64,000 nt of DNA from positions 341,819-405,818 of the forward strand of contig NW_005178479.1 in NCBI RefSeq assembly GCF_000350225.1, in the 5' to 3' direction. This DNA comes from Chondrus crispus (lineage: Eukaryota > Rhodophyta > Florideophyceae > Gigartinales > Gigartinaceae). The translations under genes and the position numbers were made by a program. Every line of letters begins with the position of its first letter. Position 1 is the first letter of the stretch. The notes under the pieces were generated by a model. It worked only from the letters and a program-made list of their open reading frames with translations, did not search any database and had not been told where the DNA came from. Shown here piece after piece: positions 1 to 9,148 of this stretch.

Positions 1-3
1 CCG

Positions 4-1462
4 ATGCCGGTCTCCGTAGTCGAAGGTATTCGGGATGAATTCAAGATGCAGAGCCCTCTTCGACATATATCTGGGCTTCTTGCGGCCGTCTACGGCATGG
101 AATTTGAGGATGTCAATCTCACGTTGGATCTCGTGGCCCCGCTTCGCGCTGCCCCGCTACCGCAGCTGCTTCAAAAGTTGCAGCGCTCAAGTACAGAGGT
201 TGTTGAAGGGACCTCTCCGCCTCAGCGCCAGTTCTTCCCACTTCCAGGAATTGGCCGGGAACCGCCTCCGACACTTTCTGAACAAGATACTGTTCGACCA
301 CGACCGCAAACAGAGCCGGAAGCCTGACGTTCCGCGGCTCAAGCTCAAGTACCTCGCTCCACTACTTCATCTGCCCCTGGGTCTGCCCGCACTGTTCAGG
401 CCATATACGGAGCTTTCAAGGGAAAGAAGTTCACCGGTGACGCACTGCAGTCGATTCAGGAGTCAATTCGGGACTACAACATACTGGCGTTTCAGCTCGA
501 CCTCAGTGTCGAGATGAAGGCAAAATTCTTCATTTGCATATTCGAAGATGCCGCCAAGTCTCACTTCATCGCCAACGTTCGAGAAGAAATGTCCTTTGCT
601 GAAATGGAAACGATCATGAGAGTGGAATTCGAGTCAGATGCCCGTCGTTTACAAGTTCACATGACACTTCGTAGTCTTCGCATTGAGACAGCCGTGTCCC
701 AAAACGAAGATGTAACAAACGAATCTGATGCACTCAACTGGCTTGTGAAGAAAATCAACCGTCTCAGTCCGCAATGTCCAGAAGGTTTTCGTTCAGAGGA
801 GAACAAGATTCAGTTCCTCTGCGATGCCATAATTGGAAGGGAGTGGGCTAGTCAGGCCATCTCCCAAATTACGACTTCGAAGTACTCGTTCAACGGATTC
901 ATATCTGCACTTCGTAAAGGTTTGCAGTATACCGAAGACCTTCGTCGGCACAAGCAAGTCTCGCCTCCGTCTCTGAGCAAGGACCTTGGTCCCTTATTGT
1001 ATCAACAATACGGACGACCACCTCGAAGTCAAGCCCCGTTGGAGTCAAGACAATGCATCGAACCGGGGGAGCACCTTTCCCCGCAAGAACCCTCTTGACC
1101 GAAATGGAAGGCGAATGAGATGCAACCTTTGCGGATCCGATTCTCATCTCCAACGCTTCCACTCTGAGGCCCTCAAGAAAGATACTCGTAACCGCCTCGC
1201 GTCTGGAGAAAGCCCCATTCATATCATCAGTGACTTGGTTAACGGAATTGATGATATAACACTCACTCGAGACACGGAGAATGGCGATATTGATGCCCCG
1301 ATGGAAATCAAGAACTTGTTGAGACCCCTGAGAATGTCGAATCTTTCAACCTCTTCGATCAGCTTACAAGTACATACTCAGATCCCGGACAGACAATGTC
1401 CGATGGCAGCACCTCTGCATATGTTGAGAAGATTGATGAAGATGTCATCACAAATCACATAG
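4..1462 (+). pseudogene. Gag of the copia-type element, broken
   Basis: One frame from position 4 is stopped by TGA at 325-327 and then stays open through 1098. It encodes an alpha-helical Gag-like region with stretches such as AIYGAFKGKKF and LNWLVKKINRLSP. The reading then moves to another frame (986-1462), where a nucleic-acid-binding knuckle CNLCGSDSHLQRFH (C-x2-C-x4-H-x4-H, an odd final His) is visible. Gag would form the particle that packages the RNA. The knuckle followed by protease and integrase is the main support. At least one frameshift and one stop make it a pseudogene. Confidence 0.6.
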
Positions 1463-1518
1463 CAGCTTCGATGCGTTCTACGAACCATGACCATCAAGCT
1501 GAAGGTGTGTATTTTCAG

Positions 1519-4009
1519 TAAGGCGACGACGCGCCGCGTTCCGTGATCTTCGCCGTAACCGCAGTTGTGGTGAACACCGCACTGCCATACCAAGACGCAA
1601 AAGCAACTCACAAGAAGTTGATGCCACGACCATTCACGTTGCAAGAATTGTGAAAGACTTCAGAAGAAATTCGAACTGTAAGAGACCTGGATTTTGCGTT
1701 GACACAGGCGCACAATCCTCCGTTGTTGGTCTCAAGGGGCTGAGAAGACTTGCTTCGTCGTTTGGACGTCACCTTCTACGTTTGAAGAAGTCGCACAAGA
1801 GGTTTCGCTTCGCGGATGCTTCATTCGAATCTCTTGGACGTGTCAAGATGCCACTGGCTACACCGTCAGGTGTGCCACTAGTCTACGTTACTCTTGATGT
1901 TGTGTCTGCAGATGTCCCTGCAGTTTTAGGGATGGATGTTTTAGATTCAGAAGACCTGGTTGCTGATACGTTTTCGAATGAGCTAAAGAAGAGAATTGTT
2001 TTGCAGGATGTCCAAGGGACAGATGGAACCAAGTTGGAGAAGGTTGTAGTAGACGAATGGTCCATACCTCTCACTCGATACCTAGGGCACATCTATGCAC
2101 CCTATGGATTCTCTACAGCAACTTACTTCACAAGGACACAGTTGGCCAAGATTCATCGCCAGTTTGCTCATCCCTCAGCACAGAAGCTGTACAACTTGCT
2201 GAAGCGCGCTCGTCCGGAAGAGGCCACGCCGGAAACGCTTCGAACCTTGGAAGATTTGTGCAAGCGGTGTGACCCTTGTCAAAGGATACAGAATGCTCCC
2301 GTTCGTTTCAAAGTATCGTTTGGTGCTGAACACGTTCGGTTCAACGAAAGGCTTCTCATCGACATCATGTATCTGGACGGTAAGCCCTTGATTCACATTG
2401 TTGATGAAGGTACAGGTTTTAGTGCCGCCCGTTTCTTGGAAAGTGTCTCTACAGTTTCACTTTGGTCTGCAATTCTGGAATGTTGGGCTACCATCTACAC
2501 TGAGCTACCTCGCAAGATACTCGTGGACCCAGGATCGCAGTTTGGAGATCTTTTCATAAGCCTTGGTGCTATTAGCAATGTCGAAGTTCAGAGGACTGGG
2601 ATTGAGTCCCACAACAGTCTCGGACTCGGGGAACGCTACCACCACCCGCTCCGCAATGCGTTCCGAAAGTTGAAAATAGGCTACCCCAACCAAGAAAGAC
2701 AACTGCTTCTCAGCTTTGCTGTCAAAGCCTTGAATGATACTCTTGGACCTGATGGCCTCGTTCCCTCCGCATTGGTCTTTGGTGAATTCCCTTCACCTCT
2801 CACGACCTCAGAGACCAGACACCCTCGTGCAATGCTCGAATCTCGCGCTGAGATTGCGAACAGAGCTCGAAGGGAAATGGAGAAAGAAATGGCAGCCGTT
2901 AGAGTTCGAAGAGCACTTCGGCATGCAACCCCACCAGCAGCAGATGCCACATTTCAAGTCGGTCAAGATGTTCTGATATGGAGGGAGCGCAGAGCCGAGA
3001 GCCGAATAGGATAATGGATTGGACCCTGCAAAGTTCATTCTTTAAACCAACAGAAGAAGTTGGTGTTCGTCAAAGACTCTGAAGATGGTGATCCGAGACC
3101 TTTCAACATTACTCAAGTGAAGCCATATCGGACACCAGAGCAAATCAATCACTCCTTCATGGGTGACATTCGACAGGGTCTGTCTGACTTTTCATCGCCT
3201 AAAGATGAAGACCTGTTTCTTACGGAGATTCTCACGCCTGGTGATCATCGATGCAGTTCGAAAGAGATGACATCCGCGAAGAAGGCAGAGATAAGTAACT
3301 TGCTCAAGCGAGGAACCTTCAAGGTGATCCTCCGAGAAGAAATACCCGATGATGCCAACGTACTCCCGGGTCGCTTCGTCTTGACTATTAAGTCTACCGA
3401 GGATGGACAAGCAAAGCTTAAGGCTCGCTACGTGATCGGTGGACATCGAGATAAGCTTAAGCAGCTCATGGGTCATTCTTCGCAAACTCTTCAACCCGCA
3501 TCCGTTCGACTTCTGCTTGCCATGGCTTCGATGTTCGGATTCAACGTCTGAACTGCTGATGTTCGACAAGCATACTTGCAATCAGCCGAACCATTGATGA
3601 GGGATATCTTCATCAAGAATCCAGTTCCCGAGTTTGAGCTGGACGCATCTCAATGTCTTCAGCTTCTACGACCTTTGTATGGTTTGTGTGAGTCTGGTGA
3701 CTTATGACACGCAACTCTGGACGCTCATCACCGTGACGATCTTGGAATGACACCTATCTCTCTGGATTCTGCATTGTACGTTTGGGTTGTTGATGGTCTA
3801 CTAAAGGGACTGTCTGGCAGTTACGTAGATGACCTGATGAGAGCTGGTGATGATGACTTCAAGGAGCATGCAAAGAAGACCTCTGAAAGCTTTGAAATGG
3901 CGAATGACGAAGAACCTCCATGTGATTTCACAGGTTTTCGTCTTGATGTGAGCAAGGACAGCACGCTCACTCTTGACCAAAACAACTACCTGAGAAGCAT
4001 ACGGCCAAT
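1519..4009 (+). pseudogene. Copia-type pol: protease, integrase, reverse transcriptase, broken
   Basis: A single frame carries an aspartic protease site (DTGAQSSVVG near 1700). A GAG-pre-integrase zinc region follows (HRQFAHPS then CKRCDPCQ). The integrase core shows D (LIDIMYLDG), D (LVDPGSQF) and E (ERYHHPL region). The RT has RFVLTIKS, ADVRQAYLQS and the active-site box YVDDLMRAG near 3820. Three stops interrupt it: TAA at 3012-3014, TGA at 3549-3551 and TGA at 3705-3707. The two TGAs fall where this RT family normally has Trp. RNase H is absent because the chromovirus sits at 4010. The gene supplied processing, cDNA synthesis and integration for the element and is now dead. Confidence 0.8.
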
Positions 4010-4628
4010 TGTAGCATAAACACCCCTAAACGGATAGGGGTGTATGCTTAGTCCTGGAAGACCCGTACGTACGAGAAGACGGGGGAAGTCGGACCAGCTA
4101 ACGAAACCGGAGCACGGGCCCGGGTAGCGTGGTAGAGCGGGATCGGGGGGAGGACGCGCACACGCGCGGGCCGATCTACGCCTCGACGCCCCGGAGCAGC
4201 GCTGGGTTACGTTCCAGCGCTGACGGGCGGAGGTGGATCTAGGCTCGCTCGCGTGCTCGCGCGTCCTCTACCCGCGCTCGGTCTCGCCTTAAGGTAGCTA
4301 ACGGAAGCTTCCTTAAGATAAGCTGGAAGTCAGACCTAGGCGGTAGGTCGTGGACAAGTCCGTGCTTGTCCCCTTCGCCGCCGCCGGTCCGCTCCGTCAT
4401 TTAATGTACAATTAGTCTATCGTAACTTAGTACAGTACGTACTGTACTATGGGGCACTACTGTAGTCGGCACTGTCAGCCGACGGGGCTGACTGTATACG
4501 TGTCGTACACGTATAGTACACGTGGGGGCGCGTGCCCCCGTACACGTGTGGTACCGGCTGTCTGTAAGGTTCGTGCCTTACAAAGCCGGATCCAATTTCT
4601 AATCTAATTCTTTCGTAGTTATACTACA
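4010..4628 (-). repeat. 3' LTR of the chromovirus (left copy)
   Basis: This LTR matches 16513-17131 over its whole length. Differences were seen near 4330-4337 (two), 4375, 4586 and 4614. Ends are TGTAG/CTACA. It contains a 22-bp perfect palindrome at 4428-4449 centred on ACGT, and GC-rich inverted arms near 4515-4550. The antisense ORF starts just 36 bp beyond it, so if this LTR also promotes transcription in the plus direction it could drive that ORF. Confidence 0.95.
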
Positions 4629-4643
4629 CCACCCCCCCCTCAA
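4629..4643 (-). other. Polypurine tract of the chromovirus
   Basis: On the minus strand the bases next to the 3' LTR read as a purine run, GAGGGGGGGGTGG, the usual plus-strand primer site. The plus strand shows a C-tract at 4632-4639. It overlaps the left arm of a strong hairpin (4636-4677). Confidence 0.75.
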
Positions 4644-4677
4644 GCGTGGACGTCCGCGTCCACATGTGCTTGAGGGG
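4636..4677. repeat. Hairpin at the polypurine tract and antisense ORF start
   Basis: Outer arms 4636-4645 and 4668-4677 are perfect 10-bp complements (CCCCTCAAGC / GCTTGAGGGG). Inner arms 4646-4652 and 4657-4663 are perfect 7-bp complements around a 4-nt loop. The four unpaired bases 4664-4667 contain the first ATG of the antisense ORF. The hairpin could act on plus-strand priming or on translation of the antisense ORF; neither is shown. Confidence 0.7.
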
Positions 4678-7174
4678 AGCGGAAATGTCCGAGCTTGTAG
4701 TCGTCTCGAGCCCTCCGCGTACCTCTCGCGATCGCGTTCCATCGTCACGCCCCTCTTTTCCCGGACGGTGGCCTATGCGCGTGCTGGCCGGTCCCCTTCT
4801 CTTCTCCACCTCCCGTGCTGACTCCTATTTCTGCTTGATCCCCTCTGTGTGCTGGAAAGCTCTGATTATGGTACGCGCAACCGGGCCCGTCGGCTCCCCC
4901 CTTCTCGTTTTCATGGCAGGTTCCCCGCCGACTGGGGCCCTAGCGGGGACAGACCCCTTGCACGGTGAGCCGCCTCGCTTCGCAATCGTTACGCCAGCTG
5001 GGGAAGGGCCGGTCCGTTCCCAAGGATCCATGGCAAGGCAAGAGGCATCTCCGCTCCAAGACGCGTCGATTACGCCCGTGGTCTCCTCCCTTCCGCCGTT
5101 CCAGCAAGGGCGGCGGTCCCGTGAGACTACGTTGTCCACGGAGTTGGGTGCCGCTCCTGCAGTGGCTTCCGTCGCCGCTGCGCAGTCCAACGTGGGGGTG
5201 GAGCGGAATGGTGAGGCCCCGTCGTCGGGGCGGGGGAGCGCGGCGTACGAGCCCGCGGAGGGGTCGTATGGCGCTTATGGGAGCTGTCGGCGCCCCGGGA
5301 CACCGCCCGAGGCGTCTCGGGATATCCGTTGTATAGCCCAGGAGGACGCGGCAACCACGACGCAGTGGTTGGGCGTACCCCTCGAGCGATCGACGCCACT
5401 TCCTCTTGGTCGTCTAAGGTACGCATGGCGTCGTTACGCTCGATCAGGGATCACCGTCGGCGAGATCCTCTCGCAGGGTCGGGTACGTCCCGACCTGTTA
5501 CGTATCCGCCTCATATACGCAGAGGGCCTGACCGAAGAGGCCTCGCTTGCCTTGGGGCGTTTGCTGGCCGAGGGGACCGGTGCCCCATACCAGCTACCAG
5601 ATGAAATCCCCAGTGACAGAACATTCGTATACAGTATAGAAGAGGCGGAGTATGTTGATCGCATGGCGACGTATATGTTCCACCCCGGCCCCCGGGTTCC
5701 TCAACGGTTTGTACTTGCAGAGGTGGCGGGACTGTACGTGAGCCCCCGGCCATATGCGTACTCGAGAACGCGTGCGGCACTGCAGAAGTCTGTCTGTTCC
5801 TTAATGAGACTCCATTCGATTGCCCTAGCCCCGCATGATTGGTCTGCTTATCGCCAAGCGAGCGAGGCAGACGGCCGCGTTTTGCGGTCTGCATCATTCG
5901 AACGTGGGTTGTCGACGGACGACTTCCCTGAATTACCCACGTCGATACGGGAGGCTTTTCCTTCCTTGGGAGTACACGTCTTACTCCCCTACGCCCTCAA
6001 GCATTTCGGCTATGCTTGCTCGGACCGACACCACCCCGCTCACGAGGTCCTCCTCTATAACGTGGAGCGAGAGTGGGCTTGGTCGGTCGGAAACGCTTTT
6101 ATGAACGAGGTTTCCATCAACGGGAGGGTCTTCGTACAGCCCGGTTCGGTACTGTCTTTTCTTGGTAGGGTCGCTCCGGAGCTCCCTGACGTCGCGTTGC
6201 ATCCACTTGAACACGGTACGCAGCACGTGTCGTGGTCCTACTCTTTTGTCCTTGACCTGATGCACCGCTCCTTGGACGTGCCGGAACGCAACCACCGTCC
6301 CTGGACGGACTATACGACCAACCTGCGCAGCACGTTTCTGGCATACGACCGTCGTGCGGACGCCTTCGTGGCACGCCCTAATCCATCCGCCAGCGGGGCG
6401 TACCGCGGCGGCGCCGGAGTTGGATCGGCGGTGCGGGAAGCCCGCAGGAAACGTTACAGGGACTTAGACGGAGAGCCGACTACCCCCCTACATGTGGGGG
6501 CGAATCCCTTCCGCGCCCCTCCCGCGTTCGATGCGAGTCAGGGCGTCGCGGTGGGGTCTCCAACTCCGTCACTCCCTCCTCTAAACATCCCCGGCGGCGC
6601 CTCTATTCAGCACTTCACGTTAACGAGAGACGAAATCAGGGCCTTCCCTGATCTTGTGCTGGCCTTGGGGAACTCGGTCGACCGAACTTGGCGCGTGAGT
6701 AGCCTCCTCAGTACGCTGGCTGGTTGGTACCTGGCTCGTAGCGCAGAGGCGTGTCGCCTTGGGGATGAACGCGCTGCCCTTTCTTCTCAGCTACGTCAGC
6801 TACAGAGTGAACTGGGGGACTTACGGGAGTCCTCCCTTCGTCAGGAAGGCGCTTTGGAACGTGCGGTTACTGAGCGAGATCGCTACCGCCGTGAGCGTGA
6901 CACTCTCCGATCTCTCTCCGCCACGCACCCTTCGTCCGGTTCCGTGCCGCGTCCGAGGATTCCGGACCCTTATGAGGGGAGGGCGTACGTTCCCCCTCCA
7001 GTCGGCGAGATGGTTGCCCCCGTAGTTCCTCCGCACCCTTGGCCTCGTCACGTCGAGGTGGTGATGCCCCCTCGCGATGAGGTGGCGACGGAGACGCCCC
7101 GTCATCCTAGCTACTGTCCTCCGAGCACTTACGTTCTGGGGTCGGCGGCTCCTCCTGGCGGTACGAACCGCTAA
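4664..7174 (+). CDS. Antisense accessory ORF of the chromovirus, unknown function
   Basis: This uninterrupted 836-residue frame (from ATG 4664, or ATG 4685 with better context) lies opposite to gag and pol, between pol and the 3' LTR. I do not recognise a known family. Residues 1-220 are Pro/Ser/Gly-rich and look disordered. Residues about 240-590 look globular, with regular hydrophobic spacing and aromatic clusters (for example HVSWSYSFVLDLMHRSL). A basic patch (REARRKRYRDLDGE) follows. Around residues 690-760 there is a likely coiled coil (LSSQLRQLQSELGDLRES then TERDRYRRERDTLRSL), and then a Pro-rich tail. No zinc knuckle, protease, transmembrane span or signal peptide is evident, so it is not an obvious env. 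It could be a structural or regulatory protein, or a captured host gene. Preservation in a young element argues for function but is weak without a second copy. Confidence 0.6.
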   Translation: MCLRGAEMSELVVVSSPPRTSRDRVPSSRPSFPGRWPMRVLAGPLLFSTSRADSYFCLIPSVCWKALIMVRATGPVGSPLLVFMAGSPPTGALAGTDPLHGEPPRFAIVTPAGEGPVRSQGSMARQEASPLQDASITPVVSSLPPFQQGRRSRETTLSTELGAAPAVASVAAAQSNVGVERNGEAPSSGRGSAAYEPAEGSYGAYGSCRRPGTPPEASRDIRCIAQEDAATTTQWLGVPLERSTPLPLGRLRYAWRRYARSGITVGEILSQGRVRPDLLRIRLIYAEGLTEEASLALGRLLAEGTGAPYQLPDEIPSDRTFVYSIEEAEYVDRMATYMFHPGPRVPQRFVLAEVAGLYVSPRPYAYSRTRAALQKSVCSLMRLHSIALAPHDWSAYRQASEADGRVLRSASFERGLSTDDFPELPTSIREAFPSLGVHVLLPYALKHFGYACSDRHHPAHEVLLYNVEREWAWSVGNAFMNEVSINGRVFVQPGSVLSFLGRVAPELPDVALHPLEHGTQHVSWSYSFVLDLMHRSLDVPERNHRPWTDYTTNLRSTFLAYDRRADAFVARPNPSASGAYRGGAGVGSAVREARRKRYRDLDGEPTTPLHVGANPFRAPPAFDASQGVAVGSPTPSLPPLNIPGGASIQHFTLTRDEIRAFPDLVLALGNSVDRTWRVSSLLSTLAGWYLARSAEACRLGDERAALSSQLRQLQSELGDLRESSLRQEGALERAVTERDRYRRERDTLRSLSATHPSSGSVPRPRIPDPYEGRAYVPPPVGEMVAPVVPPHPWPRHVEVVMPPRDEVATETPRHPSYCPPSTYVLGSAAPPGGTNR

Positions 7175-9148
7175 TACAGCGCTGTCCCCCTTCGTGCGGC
7201 GCCTCTTTCCCCCTTGATCACTCCGATCTTCGTAAAGCCACTTAGGGCCCCTTTTTGCTTCCTTGCTCATCCGGTCGTTACGACAGCATACGGGGCGCGT
7301 ATACGATAAGAGAAAGTATCATCTCCACGGGGGCCCTTCCCCGTGCATGCGGAATCGGCGTAGGCAGGGAGACGCGTGGCATGCATCCTCCGTTCATGAG
7401 GAGCGCTGAGCTCGTCACGACCGACCGGTACTGCACTCCTCCTTCCGCGGATGCCCTACAGGACCCACGAGCCGGACGGACCGTTCGCCATGCGAAGTAG
7501 CATCCACGTTCGCAGTAGGGAGCAGGTTGCTCCCTGTGGCTCGTCCTTGCTGGCCTTGGAGCTTTCCCTTACGCGACTCGAGTCCGTGATCTCGTCGCCG
7601 GTCGTCTGGTGGTGCCCCCCTCAATTCCTTCCTTCGCGCTCGACTCCTTCTCTGAGCGTCCTCCCTACGGCGCGGGACGCCAGTTCCCCGGGGCACGGGC
7701 TAAGTCACGCGACGGAGCTGATGCTCCAAACGGACAGCGGGTCGTACCGCCTTCTGCCGTGCTACCGCGCGCACGGATGCTGCCTCGTCCGTGTGGGGCA
7801 GGGACGTCGAGGAGCAGTGCCCTTGGACTCATCCTCCTCCTTGCCGGAACTGTGGTTGCCTGGCTTGGTCGTCGGCGGGGGTTAGGGTCCGCCTTCTCGG
7901 GGCGTAGGGAGAGCCGTCCCTCCCTCCGTATTTGGGCTTCCGAAAGGGGGCCGTACCCCTTCCTCCCCTCACGCCCGGTCCCCTTGTCGACTTCCTGCCC
8001 GTGCCGCCTTACCACTTTGGTGCCAGCTTGACGGCGCCGTGGCGTTCGGGTCGCCTGCGCAGTACGCAGTTGCGGGAGGAAAGGCTACTACAAGGGAGCC
8101 GAGTGGCGTGCGCGCTTCTCGAGGGGACGTCCTCCTCGATGGTAACAGCTGTTGTCGGGTCCGTCTTCCCTCCCGGAGTGAGGGAGGGGTCCGTGTACGG
8201 TGCTTGCTCCCATGCCACTGTGCGAGGAGCCGAGTACAACAGCCATGGCGGGTCGGCCCGCCATGTATTGCGTGGCCCTCATGCGGCGCGTGCGCACCTT
8301 TGCGCACGTGAGTGGCGTCTGTCGCGCGCGCTCCCTCTTTTTTCGTTATTTTCTTCGCAGTTGGTGGCGAATTGACACCGGCGCCGGTGCTTGCTGTCAG
8401 GCGTATGAGCGGCGTGCAGTACCTGTGCGCGCGCGTGCGCGCACAGCAACAGCTCTGAGCCCTTGATCCAATCACCCCAAAAACACCACCTCAAAATTTG
8501 GCCAATTTTCCCGCCAAAATAATTTCAGCAAAAATTAAATCACACTCCGTGATTGGTGCGCTGTCATACGCCTCTGATTATTTTGAGTGTACAGTAGCGG
8601 ACCGGCGACAGCGGGGGCGGCGCTTCGCAATGCCGCCTCCGTACAGTATGTAACGATCGGGTTGCGGTCTTGGCCGTTCGTGTGAACCCTCCACCTCTCG
8701 CGTACCCGTACTCTCGCGTACCGGCGCGCATCTTCGAGCCCATTGCGCGCGTCCTCTCGGTGAGGGCTTTGTCTGCGTTCTTGCCACTAACAGAGACTGC
8801 TCTTTCGTCCCTTCGGTTATTACGTTAACCATTCCTTCCTAGACCGCCGTCGCCTGCCATTTTTTCGTCAGACAGTACGTACTGTCTAGTCCCAATGCGC
8901 GCAGAGACCAGTGAAGCGCCTTGCTCTTCGTGGCGTCCTTCGTACTGCATCCTCCTTCGACGGTTGTGGATGAGTGTTCGTAACCCTGACCTTGCTTGTC
9001 AATACGTATTGACATGCCTCGCGTTTGTCGGCGATCGTCCGTGGGCCTATCCTTCCTGACGTTCCTTGTCTTCCAATTGCGAGAGACTCATATAACCGTA
9101 ACGAAACGGTTGCGTTTAGCCGTACCGGAACGGTTGAGGGCCCCTTCC
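7175..9148. other. Non-coding interior of the chromovirus between antisense ORF and pol
   Basis: About 2 kb of mostly GC-rich DNA where several overlapping open frames on both strands look like compositional shadows. A sharp AT-rich island at 8465-8580 contains CCAAT-like motifs and could hold a promoter or a terminator. An 18-bp perfect palindrome lies at 8870-8887 and shares the CAGTACGTACTG core with the LTR palindrome. I found no convincing gene here. Confidence 0.5.
8870..8887. repeat. 18-bp palindrome sharing its core with the LTR palindromes
   Basis: The sequence AGACAGTACGTACTGTCT is its own reverse complement. The same ACAGTACGTACTGT core occurs in both LTRs (4428-4449 and 16931-16952). 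Three copies in one element suggest a binding site for a dimeric factor or a fold in the RNA. Confidence 0.6.

Larger units (their letters stand above)
1..4009 (+). mobile_element. Decayed Ty1/copia-type LTR retrotransposon (internal part)
   Basis: The domain order gag, zinc knuckle, aspartic protease, integrase, reverse transcriptase on the plus strand is the Ty1/copia order (integrase before RT). The element enters from the left edge, so no 5' LTR is visible. On the right it is cut inside the RT region by the chromovirus LTR that starts at 4010. Gag has an in-frame TGA at 325-327. The pol frame is constant but stopped at 3012-3014, 3549-3551 and 3705-3707. The RNase H domain and the 3' LTR are missing. 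The copy cannot encode an intact polyprotein. Confidence 0.85.

Noticed and set aside
4664-7174. Antisense ORF considered as an env-like gene
   Set aside because: No signal peptide, membrane anchor or Cys-rich ectodomain is visible, and it is on the opposite strand.
7255-8500. Several 70-168-codon frames on both strands
   Set aside because: They overlap each other in GC-rich DNA, have biased Arg/Pro/Ser composition and show no domains.
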